Assembly (NCBI RefSeq): GCF_021155775.2
Contig: NC_060234.1
Span: 3,906,001-3,970,000, forward strand
Direction of reading: 5' to 3'
DNA from: Neodiprion pinetum
Taxonomy: Eukaryota; Arthropoda; Insecta; Hymenoptera; Diprionidae
DNA length: 64,000 nt
Numbering within the stretch: position 1 is the stretch's first letter; every line of letters begins with the position of its first letter. The translations under genes were made by a program, and so were the position numbers. The notes below the pieces were generated by a model that worked only from the letters and a program-made list of their open reading frames with translations, ran no database searches and was not told the DNA's origin. Of the stretch, positions 48,901 to 61,287 are shown in pieces.

Positions 48901-51900
48901 ATACCGGTACGCGTAAACGGCAATTGTTATGCAATCGATTTTGGTCAAATATATGGTCAGAGTAACGTTGGTCGACGGTGATAACTTTTTTTTACACTTT
49001 TTGCACCGTTTCTTTATCGATTCTCTGTCTTTGGCATATCTTGGACGTAAACGAAACCGGCTCAAAATCAATCCTGAAGATTTTTAGTTACTACATCACG
49101 TACGGTTTGTTAAATAAATGGTAAACGTGTTTTTTATCAGTGACTTGAGATTTGACTTGGGGTTAAACAAGAGAAAGAAAATATAAATACGGAATGCAAA
49201 AATTCACATCCTGTGTCTGTTTGAATTATTCTGAAAGTCCGATTGCGAAATTCTTGAAATTAACGTTAAAAATATCTAGATCTTAACCAACGAGATTTTT
49301 CAAAGTAAATTCTGATTAAGTTTCGGTTTAAAATCACGTCATTAGTACGTACCTATGTACCTACACATTATTCGATGAGAAAAGTTTTAACGAATCGTGA
49401 CAGCAAAATTTAACTATCGAATAAAGATAAGAGTACGCAAATAAGTCCTCGGCCGTTCGTAATTAGGGTGAAATGAACGAGTCGTTAAAAAGCTTTCGGA
49501 AAGAATAAATAAAGAGAAAGAAGTAAGAGAGAAAAAAAAAAGTTTCCGTTGAATCGAGATGAAAATCTCCAGCATCCAAATTACAAACTCAGGGTGATCT
49601 TAACCCCTGGCAGGCGAACAGCTGCCAATCAGCAGTAAGCTTACCAAAAGTTTGAGAAATAATTCGGAAATCAAATCAACCCTTCGAACAAAAAAGTTTC
49701 ACGGGGCTCAGGCTGCTTCATTCACGCTCCCCAGGCGTAAGGCAGGTAACAACTTTTTTGGTTTTCCCAATTTCCCCTTCTTTCTTTCTTTCCTCCACTT
49801 CCCTCAACCCTTCATCCAATATTGAATCCATTGACTCTGGAACACAGCTTCTGAAAAACTTTGGCGACACTCTTAGTATAGGAATGTTTCATCCGAACAC
49901 GATAATTGATTCTGGTTATTTAATCCGTGGTTAAACAAACTCATCTTCGACACTCGCAGATTGGTTTCATCAAGTGACAAGTTGTTGGCTATAAATTTAG
50001 ATCGCAATTTTACCGGGACATCCGGATTTATTTACTCCCGCTGCGATGCATTTTCAATTCACTTTCATCCGCAGATTTACAGCACACATCTATATCGCAT
50101 CTGCCCGTATATCCACTTGACAATATTCATCCGTTAATTGAATTTCACTGTATCTACCCTGCAGCTGCAGCGTCCGTCTAGATTCTATTTAGACTGATTG
50201 CTACAAGGAGTTTTTATCATCACGAAACTCGGTACACAGGTCTGACAGATATAAAGGATAGAGAAAACGTCGTTCCAATTCCACGGAGCAATTACATCTG
50301 TGATCATTGGCAGTATGCTGATTTTTGTTTTTTGTTTTTTTTTTTCACTCTTCATCCGTACAATATCGTTTTGTACCTCGGGATGTTTTGCTTTCTCTGA
50401 AGATAAAGCTTGATTCGATCTTATAAATTCAGTAACAATTCCTTGTGAGATTTCGACTAGTCATGGGGGGGAAAAAATAAGACAAGTTAGTTAAAATACC
50501 TGCACGGTGCTTTCACGCTATTAGAAAACTTTGCCGAAGCAACGTCGAAACGCGGAAGTTGGTTTCTGTTATTTTTACGACTTCCTGTCACCCTTCACCG
50601 CCCCCAGGAATAATATATGAGTGTATACTGACGTCGTCCGCTACCGGAATTTGAAATTGATTTGCCAGCAACGCGGTGATAAAAATGATATAGGTATAAT
50701 GTCGTTGTGAAACAGCATCCTGTTAGGCCCTGACGTAGAAAATAAAACAACGAAGAAAGAAAGAGGAAAATTGAGGTAAAAACGAAGCTCGGATAATAAA
50801 AATAATAAATCCCTCACCTCCCACAATATTCCGGCACGAATAATTTGAGGACGATGTAGGGATGATCCTGCAGGTTACTGCATCTTATCTCGTTAAGCAC
50901 TTGTCAACTTGAACCGACAGCCACGCAGCCACAGCTTCCGGTGAAGCAGGGTGATTAATTAAACCACAGAATGAGGAATAGCTGTCATTAAGGGAATTTC
51001 TGGTCAAGTAGCAAAGCTGCTTAATGGATTATAACAAATTTCGTATCCGCCTTTTTACCCGGAACTCGAGTTTCGCAACCATTTGGAAACTTCATTTGGT
51101 CGGGTTTCAGGAATTCTCAAAATACGTTTTTGTACTTGGGCGATATTCGAAATAGTAAAATTTCACTCATTTCATTCACGTGACTTTGAAATATGAAGCA
51201 CGTTAATGCGTGCTAGTTACGATATAATGATACCATCAAATTTTCAAAGTCTTCTGTATTCCCTTAGAAAACCTTTGACTAATATTTCAGACCTTGGCAG
51301 TCTGGGAATTTGATAACATTGTGATGCCTTCAAAGAATCTCAGGTGATTTTGGAAACGTTGAAAAAATGGTGATCAAGAAATTACACTGTTCGCGATTCT
51401 GTGAGCTTTTTCAAAAATATTCAAAATCCTTTTGAAATTTAGTCGGAATCTCAATAACGAAGATTATTTTTAGAGAATTTCAAGAGAGTACGAAGCAAAT
51501 TTGTTCGAGGACTTGAAAAATTTTTGTAAGCATACTCTTCGACGATGTTGAAAAACGTTTGCTGAATCCTCTGCATGAGAATCCTTAAGGGTGTTTCGAC
51601 TTTGGTTACGTTACTTTTGTGTTTCTAAATGCTTATCGGTAAAACCATTAACAGGGGTATCCCGCGAAAGTGTTTGAGGGCAAACGTACACTATACACAC
51701 AGGCACACGCAGTCGTGTATTTCGAGATTATCAAAACCACGACTCTACCGCGATAAGGGATAAAGGAGGTTTGTTTGGGCCAAGGGTCACATAAACTTCC
51801 AATTCTAATCCTTCGAAAATTCTCATCCCATAAAATAGCTATCATTTTAGTCCAAGTAAAATAGAAATTAACGATATCATTATAATCCCAGAAAATTGAT

Positions 51901-53160
51901 CAAATTTTTGCATCGAAGTTGGAACTTGGACTAGTTTAAAATAATTCGTGAAATAAAAATCAATAATATTCGACACAGGTATAACTTATTGAAAAACATA
52001 GACAGGTTTCTTCGAATATTTGAAAAAATCATATGCAGCGCATGAAGAATAACATTGTAAATTTACTTAGATCTGTAGAACTGTAGAAAAAAAAAAAACT
52101 AGTTTAATACGGGATGATTTTTTTTTTATAACGGAGAGTTGTAATGAAACCATTTAACTGAATTGACTTTTTTACGTCTCCTCGAATGAAAATTTTCCTC
52201 GCCCCTCCCCCTGATTATCATAATTTAACCTAACCATTCTGAGAAAAACCTCTTGGATTTTATTCTGTCTAAAAATCGTCGCTGAGTTTCACTCTTTGAC
52301 TTTCTACGAAGAAAAAAAACATCGTGCTCGGTGGAATAAAATGAAAAATACTACTAGTGAAATAAAATTGATGCATCGCTGCTTTGATGTTGATAAACTT
52401 TAATGAGGGTTGGAATTTCAGCGCAAACGCCGTTCTTCTGTTAATAAATAATATCCGGAGAGCCCATGCTCCGAATTCAATAACATGGAATGAAAATGAT
52501 TCTAGAAAATACAGAGTGACAAACTTTGTAATTGCCGTGGACAAGCCACCTCGCTAAATCTTGTCGCTGAACAAAAAGCCTGGCCAAAAATTTTCAGGCA
52601 TAAAACTTTGCTGAATTCATGAGCGTTTTCCCCATTCGCATGCTTATGTTTGGCAACTGAAAGAGGACAGTCGCTGTATAGCTTTCGGAATAAGAACGAA
52701 AGCTTGGGTCGAAAGGTCAGGCCACTCTCGGCCAGTGATTACTTCTCCTGAATAGAGGGTTGATATTTCACGTGGGTACATGAACTCGACTTAACCGGTC
52801 TGTTCACAGCCCTTCATCATGTATCAATTAATCAAACTGAGGACAGATTGATAACCCTGTCGGCTACGCATCCTCCGGAGAGCGTTTGATGAATTGTTTA
52901 ATTCTACCGGATGGCGACGGAAACTTCCGGCTGGAATATTAATCGCAGTCAAGAAAAGGAACGGAATAAATAAGGGATCGGGATTCGATTAGGCCGGTCA
53001 GAATTTCCACGGGTTGAAAAATGGGCATAAGCGATAAAGGGGGGAAAAAAATTATTATACTCGATTGAGTGAAAATAACAATGAAGGATGCGGATATCCA
53101 AATTCATTGGAATAAGGAATATTGAAAAATGTACGGTAGGCGCAAAGCTTCGTCTAGTAT
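45930..53160. other. Long non-coding stretch
   Basis: No gene is recognised. 45960-46140 and 51230-51560 consist of loosely repeated GAAATTT / TTTCAAG / ACTTGAAA words, like 20200-20420 and 23200-23360. A polypyrimidine-AG sequence at about 48616-48634 resembles a 3' splice site, but what follows is too short to interpret. Frames of 60-94 codons show no domains. Confidence 0.5.
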
Positions 53161-53162
53161 GT

Positions 53163-53472
53163 ATATTCGAGGGTGGGATGATATCTCGAACATTCTAGAA
53201 AAGGGTTTGTGTCTTGGCTACGTGAAGTGTCGGTAACGGAATCTGTACCCAGAACCTACTGTATATAGCAAGTTTATCGACATATCTCCTTTGTATGTCT
53301 ACTACCATACAATTTTCACTATCTCTGTCACTTATCTTCTGCTAACACTAGCATCTAAACTTACTTTACACAGCCAGTTCTGAATACAGATTCCTTTACC
53401 GACACTTCATTTAGCGAAGACACGAATCCTTTTCTAGAATATTCGAGATATCCCCCCACTCTCGTAATACTT
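53163..53472. mobile_element. 310-bp inverted-repeat element (MITE)
   Basis: The left arm (53163-53257) and the right arm (about 53374-53472) are inverted copies over about 95 bp. They share GATATCTCGAA, ATTCTAGAAAAGG, GTGTCTT, GAAGTGTCGGTAA and GGAATCTGTA, roughly 80% identical. The loop is about 116 bp with no coding capacity. A partial relative sits at 44506-44584. Target-site duplication not determined. Confidence 0.75.
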
Positions 53473-55598
53473 ACGGTATAATTCGCGTAAATTTTGCATC
53501 TTTCGAAAAAGTAAATTTCTGATACATAATCATTCGATTATTATTCTTTCATAGTTTTTCTGTTTTTAATACGAAGTGCTTTCTTTTTGAAATTCGCCTT
53601 TTCACGTCATATTTATCATCGTGAACATCGATGAAGATACTGCGCTCGAAGTTTCTCGAACATTCTCACTGAACAGTGTCGGCAAACGTGTGATATAAAA
53701 TTACAAAGTATAACACACGCAGTGAAGCGTCGGACACGACTCGTGTACGTAAAAACTCAGGCAAAACGCGATGCAGAGGCAACGAGAAAGTTTTAACGTA
53801 AAATTATTATTATGAAGTTTTAAACTAGCTTGTTAAAAACTGTCCTTTTTGCAACCTAATACATTATCAACCTTGCAGGAGTAGGTTTATCACAAAGAGT
53901 AGTAATCATTTCGAAAGGTCGTTTCTACATCATTTCCCAGATCAAGTTGCCTGAACTTTTTTCCCCTTGAATCGATCATATTTCTTATCAATTCTTATTC
54001 ATTTGTATCATAATTGAGTGAATACATATCTGACTAATACCCAAGGGGATGCAATCCTCTTTGTCCATCCTTAAAGAATAACCATCCGATCGATTGGTGA
54101 AAAAATATAATTATTTTCGCAAACGAAACATCGATTCCATTTACTCCCTAAGTATACAAAACCATCATTGCGAAGCAATTATTTTCACAATTTATTCATG
54201 TACAAAATGTAAAATTTCTTCAGAAATAATTAAGGATTTACACGACTAGAAGAATCTTATTCCTTTTACGATTCAATCTTAATTTTTTTTTTCTAAAAAA
54301 AAAATTGGAAACTACTTGTTTTTACGCCCCGGAATTTTTTCTTCGACTTTCGGGGTTCTTTGATCCGCATACAACGAATAATACAAAAAATATCGCCGTT
54401 GCAAAGATTCTCGAATCTTTGAACGAAATTGTTTTCTGCAAAGCAAGAAGATGAAAAAATAAGTAAATTCAATGTTGTAATTATCTGACGATGATGGTGG
54501 AGTAAAAAATTGCGAAACCAAATAAACAGCAAAATACGATTTCGCTGTTCGGCCAAATTATTTTTCCAAGTGAAAACGACGGGCTATTTTCGCTGGACGG
54601 ATCTTTTTCTCCTGGAAAACGAATCCTCGTCCCATTTCGTGTTCGCGTGTTCGCATTTTCGTTTTCGTCCGCGGTTTCGCCATCACGACGGGCTTCATGG
54701 GGAACATAGAGATAGATGCCAGTGGTGGTATGGATTTTTCGAACCGCCAGAAAGATAAGAGAATCGAAAGCCGGCAATGTCGCAGCCGTTTCGACCGACA
54801 GGCGTGGTGGTCCAAGCCCAGCTGCAATACCATTTTTTTAATTCAATACGAATCTTTGGATTCCCAGCAATCGTTCGATTTGAAATCTATAATAGTTTGT
54901 CTTTAAAATCGGTTAAGGATTTACAGAAAAAAAATAGAAATCGTTGAAAGCTTGAAGAAAATCGTAGTAGAATGACGATAAAAAAAAATGAAAATACATA
55001 GATGAGACAGTTTTTCAGACACGATAGATTAAATTAACAATCCTCACATTATATTTCTATATATTAAACGTGTAACGATTCATTATTTCGTCAATTACTA
55101 AACTTCGTATTTACTCCATCGACTTAGTGATACGTGCCCCGAAAACTTTCTGGTTGAAGAAAAAAAAAGAATAAAAAAATAACAAATTGCATTCAAGGTA
55201 CCGTGATGAATTTAATATAATAAAATAATGAAGTGAAAACTTTCTCATTCCTCGTCAGAGATCCTTTTCTTCTTGACTATAATCTAGCGTCAGAATAACG
55301 ACCCGCTGAATAAAAATTGTGTCTGAAAGTAGAGAAATTTATATAAAGCACGATGCCCTCGGGTTAAAAAATTCATGAGGATATCACGAGCTTAGATAAG
55401 CCAGCTATTACTCTTTCGTTCGTTATCGTAAGAATTAGTGAAGAGAAAAGGAGGAGAGAAAGGAAGTGTTGATGTTCAAAAAGAGGAGACGGACTCCTTG
55501 GCTTGCAGAATTGGCAAAGTGGCGGGTACCGAGAGGGGCAGGTATTCTTTACAATTTACGAGATGAAAAGCTCATTTCAAACTTGAGGAAAATTTTAG

Positions 55599-55653
55599 TA
55601 TACATATACATACATATATATGTGTGTGTATGTGTGTGTGTGTGTGTGTGTGT
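55599..55653. repeat. Compound (TA/CA)-(TG)n microsatellite
   Basis: An ATACAT-rich lead passes into about 17 TG units with one TA interruption. Alternating purine-pyrimidine tracts like this can adopt Z-DNA. Confidence 0.9.
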
Positions 55654-55694
55654 ACGTTGTATACATTCTTCTTGTGAAAAGTTCTCCAAGCGTG

Positions 55695-55707
55695 AGGTCA
55701 CAGGGCA
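55695..55707 (+). promoter_or_regulatory. DR1-type nuclear-receptor half-site pair
   Basis: AGGTCA, one base, AGGGCA: a direct repeat spaced by one, the arrangement bound by HNF4/USP-type receptors. It lies about 40 bp after the TG microsatellite. No gene context; chance occurrence is possible. Confidence 0.2.
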
Positions 55708-57184
55708 CGGTTAAGGTTAGGTGTCTACTTTATATTCAAAAATATACCCCTGATACTAAACACTCTTTCATCCCTTGTCTTCCTCAATGTCTGCTGCAGA
55801 AACGTAACCCTCTGAAAAATTTGCCAACAAACTTGGCACAGCTAGAAAAAATTTTCTTTCACCATTCCGTCGCTGAAAAATCATTTGAGGAATTATTTGT
55901 TACGCCCAAATACATCATCGTATTGAAGAAAAAAATTTTAAACTTATTAAAATTGTTAGCAATCAAAGTCGTTCAAAATCTTGCGAAGTATTTTGCGGGT
56001 CTACAAGACTTTTAAAATAATCTTGATCGCGGATACCGTGAATGATTTTAATACCTTCGGCAGTTTTAAACAAGTGATATTATCGGCGGTAACCGAGCAA
56101 AGAGAGGTTTGAAGAAACGGGTATATTAGAGAAGAATTTCAAACCAGATGGCATAGCGAAAGAGTAGAGGACATCCATCACAGGCGTGCTTCATCATCTT
56201 GCTGAGAGTGACGCGAGCCAAAACGTGATGCACATAAGATTGGAGAACTTTACTTGTTCAACACTATAAATATATGCGATGTTCAGAGGCGGAGTTTTAG
56301 AAGGCAGATATTTTCCCTGCGGCAAGGAGATGCAAGGAAATGAAATTCCTAGGATGCGGAACGCGCGTGGCCGTAATAGTGCAAAGGTCGATTCGTGTGA
56401 GATTTCAAATCGGTCAAAGTACCAAACATATCACGGCGCAGACACCTTCGTGATGAAAAAATTTAATTATAACAATGCTGATATGAACCAGCAGAGGTAT
56501 TCAGAAGTATGTGTTTCCAACGTTACAAAATTTTTATTAATTTCGTCTCGAGTGCCACGAAGACTAGTGAAAAATTACCGGTCAGACCAAAACAAGTATG
56601 ATAGAAAAAAAAACTTATGGTCGGGGCGCGTTTTTATTTTTCTCACTAGCTTAATTCTCTTTGATCACTTGTGTAATTTTAAGCTTAAAAGGGGAATGCG
56701 AATTGGACGTAGCTGTGTGGAAATGAAGTAATTTCATTTTATCTAAAGGTTGGAAAAAGCGGTGGAACATCTCGTCACGGACCTTTAAAATAAAAAAAAA
56801 AAATAAAAAATTAGAAATACCGTTACAGATAAAAATCAACTAATGTTACGTATAGAAACGGGGTTGCGAAAATGATCGGTCTTCCTAAACCATTTCAATC
56901 CTGCAACAGCGTTCAATGACAGATGGAAAAGATACGCATCTCAGGCACCTGCGAATTCATGATGATCCATCACAGAACTTGAAGTAGAAATTTGCGAGAA
57001 TTACTGTGAATCCCTGAAGGTGAACCCTGAAGGTGAACCCTGGGCTGTAAAAAGAAAAATATCTACCACGGTGGCCCATGAAAGAGTCGCATGATAGTGA
57101 AAATATCGTTCCATAATTCACAAAAAACGAATGTCGATCAGCCTAGTAAAATCTACTCCCGGTTTACTCGTTCCGTAATACAAA

Positions 57185-57503
57185 CTTTGATCAGAACCAT
57201 GAAATTTTTCAAGAACTTATTGTCAGCACTAACACTATACCCATAACCGTTCCACCTTGGTACATCAGTTTGAAATCCATTCAGCAGCGTTACTCGAATC
57301 AGGGTATTTTCGACGCTTTACTTCCCATTGATCAATACCAATCCCGAGTTGGTGATGAAACATTTCATACGCGTCCACCGGACGTTAAAGGAGACCGTTC
57401 ATCGTTCAAATTCCAAATTGCAGAGGATAGCATCATTCCTCTTGCTCGTTTCTCCATAAATATATCCTCGGAAATCTTCCCGGTTACGTTTACGGCCAAA
57501 TGA
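57185..57503 (+). other. Candidate exon, product unknown
   Basis: A plus-strand frame is open from about 57152 to the TGA at 57501 and contains ITVPPWYISLKSIQQRY and SSFKFQIAEDSIIPLARF, an ordinary soluble/extracellular-looking composition. An acceptor-like TTTGATCAG precedes 57197 and another AG follows TTATTG at about 57227, either giving an in-frame start. There is no ATG in a good context, so it would be an internal or terminal exon. Family not recognised. It could equally be a fragment of a decayed gene. Confidence 0.25.
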
Positions 57504-57927
57504 CGTCCCAGAGTTGGCGCAGTGTTGCATTGATCCGAAAATTCGACGCTTAGCTGTATCCGTCAGTCAAGATAGTCTCTCGATTCGTTTCATTTCGTAG
57601 AAAGCTGAGCACCGGAGCGAAAGGTGATAATCGACATCAATCATTGCACACCGTTCAATAACTGCAATAATAATCTACGAACAGTAAAAACTCTATCGCA
57701 AAATTTATCCCAGTCATGATTCCTCGAGTTTCAGAGTATAGATTTTACATTAAAATCCTACGCGGGTATCAAGACGAAAATTTTCTCTCCGAGAATTGTA
57801 TTGTATCAAAGGACGCGTTGAACCCAAACATCGGCCTGACCAATCGCTAATCGTTACGGTGCCGAGCCTCGAGAGCCGGGCGAATTACGGTGAGCCCACA
57901 CAAAGTCAAATCCGAGGGTGGAAGGTA

Positions 57928-59227
57928 CAGTCAAAGTCGTATCTAAGGTGAGGGGGGGTTGGCAAACCGGGGGAATCGCCCAGGGCGGCAAAAACGAAGA
58001 AAGCGAGTTGGCCGAATGCGAACACATTTGACCAAGATATTTTACTTGACGATTGCATGTAAGAAAATTTTTTTTTCTCAACATATTCGCTTCACATGTT
58101 CCTGGAGGTTCTTTCATGAAATTGTTCATCTTTCATCATTGATGAATGAACAGAGTTGAGAAAACGAGTTCTCTTGGGATGAATAATGTGTCGTTTGCTT
58201 ATCAACCCCTGACAGATTTTGACAGAATTTTTGTGTAGCTTGATTTTTTATTCGAATAAATCACATTGAAGAGAATCTTTTTTTTTCTCTCTCTTCATAA
58301 GTCGTGCAGTTTTTCAAAACATATTTTTATGAAAATGCTGGAAAATTTTGCATATTCAATTCGTTTCTGAATCGTCACGCAGTGAATGTTCATTTCCAAA
58401 TGTACGATTTCTATCCGTTAACCCTCGGAGTGTACAACTATTTTTTCGATCATGTGAGATCCAGTGTTTTTTTTTCACGGTCTACCAGTTAAGAACTACT
58501 TACTCGTCCCATCAACGTGAAAAAATTCTTCGATATTCCTCAAATATTGTAAAATCAATCCGCCGTAGTTCAAATGTCTCTTCGGAAATATTAAATGATG
58601 GAAAAATATTCCTGCAAAATTGTCGTTTCTATGAAAAAAGGAAATTATCTGAAACAATAGTAGTTTTTAAAATTTTTCAGACTTTGGGTGAAAATTTGAA
58701 AGAAATTTGCGTAAAATAGCGATAAAGTCGAAACTTGAGAACAAGATCCGATACATCCTGTGTGTTCTCCGAAGTTGAAAGATACTATAATTCACAAACG
58801 AGGAATTACAGAAATCGATTTTCACCGAGTAATTCGATTTTTCTCATTCGCAATATTACAAATCATTTTTCGCCAGATATTCTTGCCATTTTTCATTTGT
58901 CTTTCTTATTCGAGCCTTTGCCACCTGAGTATTTACCGCAGCATCTACGGTCCATGAAATATCTCAGATTATTTAATCTACGATATTTCTTTCTCATGTA
59001 TATGCTTACATACTAAAAATAAATATCATATGAGATTTCAAATATTTGCCGTTCGTGAAACAATCAATTCCAGTACTATTATCGCAACGTCTGCTTTTCT
59101 GAAGTACCCGAATGAATTTCCAGATCTTAACAGAAAAAATCGAGTTGGCAAATGGAATAAATTGGTATAAGAGGGAGGCAGTCTTAGGTCTTGCCCCCCC
59201 CTTTAAAACATCCTAGATCCGGCGCTG
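57928..59227. mobile_element. Possible hAT-like non-autonomous element
   Basis: The left end starts CAG and contains GTATCTAAGG, then G7 and GGCAAACC. The reverse complement of the right end starts CAGCGCCGGATCTAGG, followed by a G8 run and GGCAAGACC. The order of blocks (CAG, GATCTAGG, poly-G, GCAA) is shared. The 8-bp flanks GGAAGGTA and GGATACAA match only partly. The 1.3-kb interior has frames up to 123 codons without transposase motifs. CAG...ATCTAGG ends are common in insect hAT elements; the assignment is tentative. Confidence 0.4.
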
Positions 59228-59595
59228 GGATACAAGTCAGGGGTATGAGACTCTGCGCCAAAACCAAGCTGACATTGATTTTCCACCGCAGAGGATATCG
59301 GCCAGTAAACTACGAGGCAAATCAGAATTCAAACACCAACGTCAACACGAACTCCAAGTCTACAACGGACCGTGGCCTTCGAGCAGATAGGTGGGTAGGT
59401 AGGTACCATGGAGGCCAAAGATAACGAGAACTATCTCATATGGGGTTTCAACTAAAGACACTTGCACCAAAAAACGATGGATAGTGATTCAACATGTCAC
59501 CAGAACCGCTCCAATAGCAATCAAGGTTCAATCTGATTGGCGCTTTCCTTTAAATATGAAACCTTTGCTACAGCAACGCCATCTTAATTGTACTC

Positions 59596-60593
59596 GGGTG
59601 CGGGTAAAAAATCAGAAAAACTAAAAATTAGAATGGTCAGAAATCCGAACATAAATATATCGAAAAGTCGCAATCACGAAAGAACGAAGTGGTGAATCTT
59701 CAGTATGCCAGAAATAATGGAAATAGAATATAAAAGTATCGAAATTTGAAGTCATACAATTTAGAATACACAATTGGTGAAAATTCCGAAAGGCCATTAG
59801 CAGAATGAGGCAAACAAAAACAAATAACCTTCGGATCGATCGTAAAGTAGAATTTTCATCTATTCGAATGCATAAGTGCGAAGGATCAAGAATCAGAACG
59901 GTTAGAACTCCGAGTAGTAATCTCATACAAGGCTTGGAATACAGAATTGCAGCATGTCGGAATCGTCGGAATGAAGAATCGCAATATATCGGAAGAGTCG
60001 ATAACTCATATCGTATTAGAAGCCAAGAAATATAAGTTTACGATATCAAAAGTCGTATTCAATCTTTTAATGAGACAAAAATATTGCAGATAAAAAGATA
60101 CGCCCGATGCAACTAAAAATTTCTTTGATTCTGTATAAAAAACATTTTGCAAGTCAAAATAGATTAGTCGGTTACTTTCGGAATACCGATCTTTCCGAAT
60201 TGTACGATTCTGAATAACGACCCTTCTACGTTCCGGATATCTGTTTTCCGCCGTTTCTGGATGATCAAGTTCCAACTTTTATTTTTATAATATTTGTACA
60301 TTTGAAAATACGAAGCTTTCTACAAATTCGTTCTCTGAAACATTGACTCTGTACATTATTAAATTCTGCATCTCTGAATTCTCGGATTAACGTTTTCCGA
60401 AGCAAGTGGGTTCGGATAGTAATAAAAACTCTACTAAATACATTTTAGGTAAGCTGCAGCTTTTTATCGGGTACCATTTGGGACTTAAAATTTCTGATAG
60501 CATCTGTTCTGTCATACTTGTTAATCGAGTTTATTGAATTCGGAATCCTGGCCATTTTGACTTTCGGTTTTTCTGATTTCTTACCCCCACCCC
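59596..60593 (-). mobile_element. Fold-back-like inverted-repeat element, copy 2
   Basis: An inverted copy of 14642-15556, 998 bp. Its plus-strand left terminus is GGGTGCGGGTAAAAAATCAG and its reverse-complemented right terminus GGGTGGGGGTAAGAAATCAG, so its termini are more complete than in copy 1. The segment 59836-60035 matches 15192-15392 with only a few differences; three residue changes in about 60 conceptual codons implies roughly 95% or more identity. It retains about 80 bp (near 59630-59708) missing in copy 1. No clear target-site duplication was found at its edges. Confidence 0.75.
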
Positions 60594-60845
60594 TCAACCA
60601 GACTACCAGAACTTTATCCTGAGGGTGCATTTCGTGGTCTGACCCACAGGGCTGAAGGGAGAACTCTCATCGGATTTCCACAAACTTTTCCCCAGTTGTT
60701 ATTAGACGCGGTAAGCAGAGCTGAGGGCTTTCAGTAAACTCGTCTGCAGCAGCTCTCATCGAGTAACTCAAAACATACACCATAGAACTGGTTCTTCGCG
60801 TAACGCTCTGCAGACTAGCAAATTAATTACGAGATTATGTAGGAG

Positions 60846-61287
60846 GTGAACAGTTGTAATATGGGATATGGAGAGGTTGGCTTCTATGGTACTTTGAATG
60901 GTGGAATGGTGAGTCTGCTTGACACCCGGCGAAGTATTAATACGAGAAGAGGAATCAGAGAAGCGGAAATTTTGGTAATTGACTACGTTTCTGGCGAGCC
61001 CTTTGCACGAAGTTATCCAGTTTACAACTTCCTGAAAATGTGTCACGGCATAACGAGGTGGATTCTTGATCTCTAGTCGGATTGTTTCAGTGAACACGTT
61101 AACTTCGACTTCATCATTTCTTCGAATTAACACTGCGTTCAGTTTAATTCCTCTGTATCTCTCATTTCCTGGCACTGAAATATGGGATATTCAAGAGCAC
61201 CGGATGATCCCTGCAACACTTCCGGAAAGAGAATTGAAGTTCGTGCAGCTTGACTATCCACCTGGATTAATCTGTAGGTCAGATTGA
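60846..61287 (+). other. Weak coding-like segment
   Basis: Plus frame 60846-61076 contains MGYGEVGFYGTLNGGMVSLL and AEILVIDYVSGEPFARSY; a second frame, 61066-61287, continues in a different phase. An antisense frame of 135 codons (60768-61175) covers the same DNA, so strand is not settled. The phase change without clear splice sites suggests either a decayed gene or chance. Family not recognised. Confidence 0.2.

Larger units (their letters stand above)
53473..57206. other. Non-coding stretch
   Basis: AT-rich with no proven gene. The 150-codon frame at 56279-56731 and 131-codon frame at 55620-56015 have no recognisable domain; the second begins inside a TG microsatellite. A 15-bp tandem duplication (CCCTGAAGGTGAACC-type) lies at about 57012-57041. 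Confidence 0.5.

Noticed and set aside
56279..56731. 150-codon plus frame starting with ATG
   Set aside because: No recognisable motif, unusual composition with many K/N/R, and no support from neighbouring sequence.
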